From: Halobacteriales archaeon YIM A00013
Lineage (GTDB): Archaea; Halobacteriota; Halobacteria; Halobacteriales; Haloarculaceae
Assembly: GCA_025041195.1 (NCBI GenBank)
Contig: JAKCFM010000001.1
Coordinates: 2,418,001 to 2,482,000 of the forward strand
Length of the DNA stretch: 64,000 bases
Direction: 5' to 3'
This document shows positions 61,282-64,000 of the stretch, one piece after another. Positions within the stretch are counted from its first letter, which is position 1; every line of letters begins with the position of its first letter. The notes under the pieces are model-generated. The model did not search any database. It had not been told where the DNA came from and saw only the letters and a list, made by a program, of their open reading frames with translations. A program made the position numbers and the translations under genes.

Positions 61282-62730
61282 TCAGTACGTTTTGGCAAAG
61301 TACGCTGTCGTCTCTGCTGGTTCGCCACAGACGCCACAGTCGTCATGGATTGGTTCGTCGTCGAACGGCACCATAACGATCTCTGCTGCGATCTGGTCTT
61401 TGATCTCGGTTTCACAGTCTTGCTCGCCACACCAGCCGGTTTTCACGTAGCCGCCGTGTTGGCCGATGGTGCCGAGGATTTCGTTTCGCGAGCTGGCTTC
61501 ACGGACGTTTTCTTCGCGGAGTTGTTCAGCGGCGGCGTAGAGTTTCGCATACACCGTTTCGAGGTGGTCATCAACGGTGTCAGCCAGTGCCGTTCGCGAT
61601 TCGGTCGTCGTTTCGCCGTCCGGTCGGTGCACGAGCGACACCTGATCGTCAGCCACTTCGTTGGGACCGACCTCGATCCGCAGCGGAACGCCGTTGAGCT
61701 CCCACTCATTGAATTTGAATCCGGGGTTCCGTTCGTCGCGGTCGTCGAGATGGACGCGGACGCCGTCGTCGTCAAGCGTCGCCCGGAGCTCTTCTGCGTA
61801 GCCAAGCACCGTCTCTCTGTTATCTTCCTGGAAGATCGGGACGATGACGACCTGCGTGGGTGCCATCGGTGGGGGCAATACCAGTCCCTGATCGTCTGCG
61901 TGCGTCATAATCAGCGCGCCGAGTGCTCGCCAGGAGAGCCCCCAGGAGGTGGTGTGGGCGGTCCGTTCGGCCTCGTCTTCATCAAGGAAGGTGATATCGA
62001 ACGCTTCGGCGAAGCTCTCGCCCAGATAGTGGCTCGTGGCGCCCTGGACGCTCTTTCCGTCCGGCATCATCACTTCGATCGTGGTGGTGGTGTCAGCGCC
62101 AGGGAATTTGTCGTGATCGGGCTTTTTCCCACGAAGCGGTGCCAGCGCCATCACGTCGGTGTAGAGCCGTTCGTACTGGTCCAGTCTGAGCATCGTTTCA
62201 TCCCAGGCATCGTCGCGATCGTGGTGGGCGGTGTGGCCCTCCTGCCAGAGGAACTCCTTGGTCCGGAAGAACGGCTTCGTGTCGGTTGCTTCCCAGCGAA
62301 CGACCGAACACCACTGGTTGATGCGCATCGGGAGGTCGCGGTGGCTGCGCACCCACTGAGAAATAAACGGCGTGATGATCGACTCGCTGGTTGGCCGCAC
62401 CGCAAGCCGCTCATCGAGTTCGTCGTGGCCGCCCTGGGTCACCCACGCCACTTCCGGGTCGAACCCTTCCACGATCTCCTTTTCCTGTTCGAGATACGAC
62501 TCTGGAATGAACATCGGGAAGTAGGCGTTCTGCACGCCGCTGTCTTTGAACCACCCATCGAGATGGTTCTGGACGGCTTCCCAGAGTGCATACCCGCGTG
62601 GCCGGGTGACGATGAACCCGCCCATGGGTGCATACTCCGCCAGGCCGCTTTTCTGGACGACCTGCGAGTACCACTCGCCAGTCTCGTGTTCTTTGCTGGC
62701 GGTGATGCCGAGATCCTGATCGCCGGTCAT
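61282..62730 (-). CDS. proS: prolyl-tRNA synthetase (archaeal/eukaryotic type)
   Basis: A 482-residue class II aminoacyl-tRNA synthetase. Motif 2 (R-W-E-A-T-D-T-K-P-F-F-R-T-K-E-F-L-W-Q-E-G-H-T) near residue 145-165 and motif 3 near residue 280 (W-G-L-S-W-R) are present, with an anticodon domain (V-V-I-V-P-I-F) and the C-terminal zinc-like segment with C-G-V-C-G near the end, typical of the archaeal-type enzyme. It charges tRNA-Pro. The ATG at 62730 has a TATA box 23-29 bases upstream. Not linked to neighbours in an obvious operon. Confidence 0.96.
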   Translation of the reverse strand: MTGDQDLGITASKEHETGEWYSQVVQKSGLAEYAPMGGFIVTRPRGYALWEAVQNHLDGWFKDSGVQNAYFPMFIPESYLEQEKEIVEGFDPEVAWVTQGGHDELDERLAVRPTSESIITPFISQWVRSHRDLPMRINQWCSVVRWEATDTKPFFRTKEFLWQEGHTAHHDRDDAWDETMLRLDQYERLYTDVMALAPLRGKKPDHDKFPGADTTTTIEVMMPDGKSVQGATSHYLGESFAEAFDITFLDEDEAERTAHTTSWGLSWRALGALIMTHADDQGLVLPPPMAPTQVVIVPIFQEDNRETVLGYAEELRATLDDDGVRVHLDDRDERNPGFKFNEWELNGVPLRIEVGPNEVADDQVSLVHRPDGETTTESRTALADTVDDHLETVYAKLYAAAEQLREENVREASSRNEILGTIGQHGGYVKTGWCGEQDCETEIKDQIAAEIVMVPFDDEPIHDDCGVCGEPAETTAYFAKTY

Positions 62731-62752
62731 GTAGGAACGAGACGGCTACCCC

Positions 62753-62759
62753 TAATAAG
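62753..62759 (-). promoter_or_regulatory. TATA box of proS
   Basis: CTTATTA on the reverse strand (TAATAAG on the + strand), 23-29 bases before the ATG at 62730. Confidence 0.5.
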
Positions 62760-62781
62760 CTCGACGTGTCCAACTCCCGTG

Positions 62782-63462
62782 TCAGTAGCTCCACAGCCGG
62801 GTGAATCGGTCGGAAAGCGCTGGTTCGTTTCGTTCGATCGCGTCAGCCGTTCGCGATCCGTCCACGTTGATGAGTTGGAGGCGTCCCCTCTCGTCGCTAT
62901 ACACGTTCTGGAAGTCATACACCAGCCCGGCGACACTGACATCGTCTGGGACAACATCGCTTTCGAGCAACAGCTCGACCTGCCGGTCGACATTGTACTC
63001 CACCAGGTGGTTGATTGTGCTTTCCTCATCGAGTCCATCCGGCAGTGCGTCGACTCCTGGCGCGAGACGATCTTTCAACAGATCGATTGCGTACTGAATC
63101 CCGTCGGGTTCGTCAACGCCGTCGGTCAGATCCTGATACGTTGCGGTGACGGCTCCACAGCCGGTGTGGCCGATCACTGCTGCAGTGGTCGTTCCGGCGT
63201 GGACGAGCGGATAGAGCACGTCGCCGGAGATGGTCGCGCCGTCGTCCGTTCGTTCACAGACGCGATTGCCGATGACACCAACGGTGAACACGTCGCCTGG
63301 TGTCTCGTTTGTGAGCAGTTCGTCCTGTAGCACGCGTGAATCCGAACAACAGACGGTGACCAGCTCCGGGGACTGTCCGTCCTGGACCGCATCGAATCGA
63401 TCGTTCGAAAACTCACTGACGTGGCGGTCGTTCCGTTCGAGCAGCTCGTGTAGCTCCATCAT
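62782..63462 (-). CDS. beta-class carbonic anhydrase
   Basis: A 226-residue enzyme converting CO2 and bicarbonate. The beta-class zinc site is C39 in C-S-D-S-R (with the D41/R43 dyad), H99 and C102 in G-H-T-G-C-G. The core has the usual long helices around these motifs. It probably supplies bicarbonate to carboxylation reactions in the cytosol. The start at 63462 (M-M-E-L) is preferred; an upstream ATG at 63474 adds four residues. It runs in the same direction as proS. Confidence 0.92.
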   Translation of the reverse strand: MMELHELLERNDRHVSEFSNDRFDAVQDGQSPELVTVCCSDSRVLQDELLTNETPGDVFTVGVIGNRVCERTDDGATISGDVLYPLVHAGTTTAAVIGHTGCGAVTATYQDLTDGVDEPDGIQYAIDLLKDRLAPGVDALPDGLDEESTINHLVEYNVDRQVELLLESDVVPDDVSVAGLVYDFQNVYSDERGRLQLINVDGSRTADAIERNEPALSDRFTRLWSY

Positions 63463-63526
63463 TCGGCCCTCCACGCGGGATCGATAAACGCGTTATGACC
63501 GCGGCCGGTCAGTTGTGCGGATCCCG

Positions 63527-64000
63527 TCATGAACGGATCTCCCTGAGCAGTTCGTCAGTTGTTCGTATCGTCGCGAACTCTCCGGCCAGCTGTGCGAGTG
63601 CTGTTTTGTGGGTACAGTCTGCGTCGTAGCACGTCCCATCGAGCGTCCGATCGAACGTCGCACAGGCCGTCCGTGCGACTGTCACCGCAAATCCCCTGTT
63701 TTCTGCCATCCTGGCTGTCGTCGAGACGCAGTGATCAGTCGTCAATCCGGCGATAACCAGGGTTCCGTCACTGTGCTCGCGGAGCAACGGTTCGAGATTC
63801 GTTCCAACGAACGCACCGTTGACACGCTTTCGAATCGTATGCTCGCCCGGAGCCGGTTTGAGCTGCCGTTTGAACTGATATCCTGGACAGCCGTTGCGAA
63901 GTGGTGAGGGGGGCTCGGTCGAATCGTGGCGAACGTGGATGATCGGCCATCCCATTTCGCGCCAGCTCTCAAGCAAGCGAGCGGCGGAGGCTTCAGCATC
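63527..64000 (-). CDS. isochorismatase-family cysteine hydrolase (N-terminus outside window)
   Basis: The C-terminal 157 residues of a cysteine hydrolase, open to the window edge, so the first part with the catalytic Asp is not seen. Key residues visible are the conserved basic segment ([11 protein letters not shown]) near position 48 of the fragment and the nucleophile Cys in [13 protein letters not shown]. The family hydrolyses amides or ether-like bonds in small molecules, such as nicotinamide or isochorismate; the substrate is not clear. Confidence 0.88.
   Translation of the reverse strand, partial: DAEASAARLLESWREMGWPIIHVRHDSTEPPSPLRNGCPGYQFKRQLKPAPGEHTIRKRVNGAFVGTNLEPLLREHSDGTLVIAGLTTDHCVSTTARMAENRGFAVTVARTACATFDRTLDGTCYDADCTHKTALAQLAGEFATIRTTDELLREIRS

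Noticed and set aside
61261-63330. 689-codon open frame on the + strand
   Set aside because: It is antisense to proS and carbonic anhydrase, which have clear catalytic motifs. High-GC codon bias on the minus strand leaves long open antisense frames.
1-64000. CRISPR arrays, rRNA genes and insertion sequences
   Set aside because: No regularly spaced direct repeats, no 16S/23S-like conserved stretch, and no transposase motif were seen on reading both strands.

Overview
This window is chromosomal DNA from an extremely halophilic archaeon (class Halobacteria). The proteins are strongly acidic, several genes have a TATA box 23-30 bases upstream of the start codon and so probably a leaderless mRNA, exported proteins carry twin-arginine or lipobox signals, and there are haloarchaea-restricted families (DUF5787, DUF5797, DUF5806, DUF5807, DUF7112 and others recognised from memory). 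Archaeal housekeeping genes are present: L10e, S6e, PriL, Hjc, archaeal-type ProRS and the class I CCA enzyme. The genus cannot be fixed from sequence reading alone.

Layout. 1-1.6 kb: small membrane proteins, a remnant of an NAD(P)-binding gene, and a divergent HxlR regulator with a palindromic operator candidate. 1.7-8.8 kb: one giant gene (2373 aa) fusing an SF2 helicase, a DUF4011/SF1 helicase and a PD-(D/E)XK nuclease, probably a one-gene defence system. 9-13.4 kb: a secreted metallophosphatase, two AT-rich orphans and a dicarboxylate symporter. 13.4-22.5 kb: iron alcohol dehydrogenase, tRNA-Asn, CCA enzyme, three UspA proteins with a GNAT enzyme, a DHH phosphoesterase, an FAD oxidoreductase and a MinD-type ATPase with a coupled partner. 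22.5-31.8 kb: a secreted protein lacking a start codon, then gapN-pyk (lower glycolysis), BolA, CysE, a lactate/glycolate oxidase, an APH-like kinase and a rhomboid protease. 31.8-38.9 kb: an oligopeptide ABC importer (binding protein and two permeases, no ATPases) and an NhaC antiporter coupled to a TRAM-like protein. 39-45.3 kb: L10e, S6e with conserved haloarchaeal partners, a GST, a PiT phosphate transporter, and primase large subunit divergent from a zinc-ribbon protein.

45.4-50.7 kb is accessory in character: an AT-rich gene next to a 652-aa exported protein ending in a nuclease-like domain (a candidate toxin and immunity pair), a YIP1-like membrane protein, Hjc, and a GIDE-like membrane protein broken by an in-frame stop. 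50.8-64 kb returns to core metabolism: SDR, Nudix hydrolase, DUF5787/DUF5797, a TM-helix-repeat channel-like protein, cytochrome oxidase subunit III, ferredoxin/NAD(P)H-type large glutamate synthase, ProRS, beta-carbonic anhydrase and a truncated isochorismatase.

The strongest candidates for undescribed biology are the giant double-helicase nuclease (1674-8795) and the exported nuclease toxin with its putative immunity protein (45412-47835). No CRISPR array, rRNA or recognisable insertion sequence was seen.
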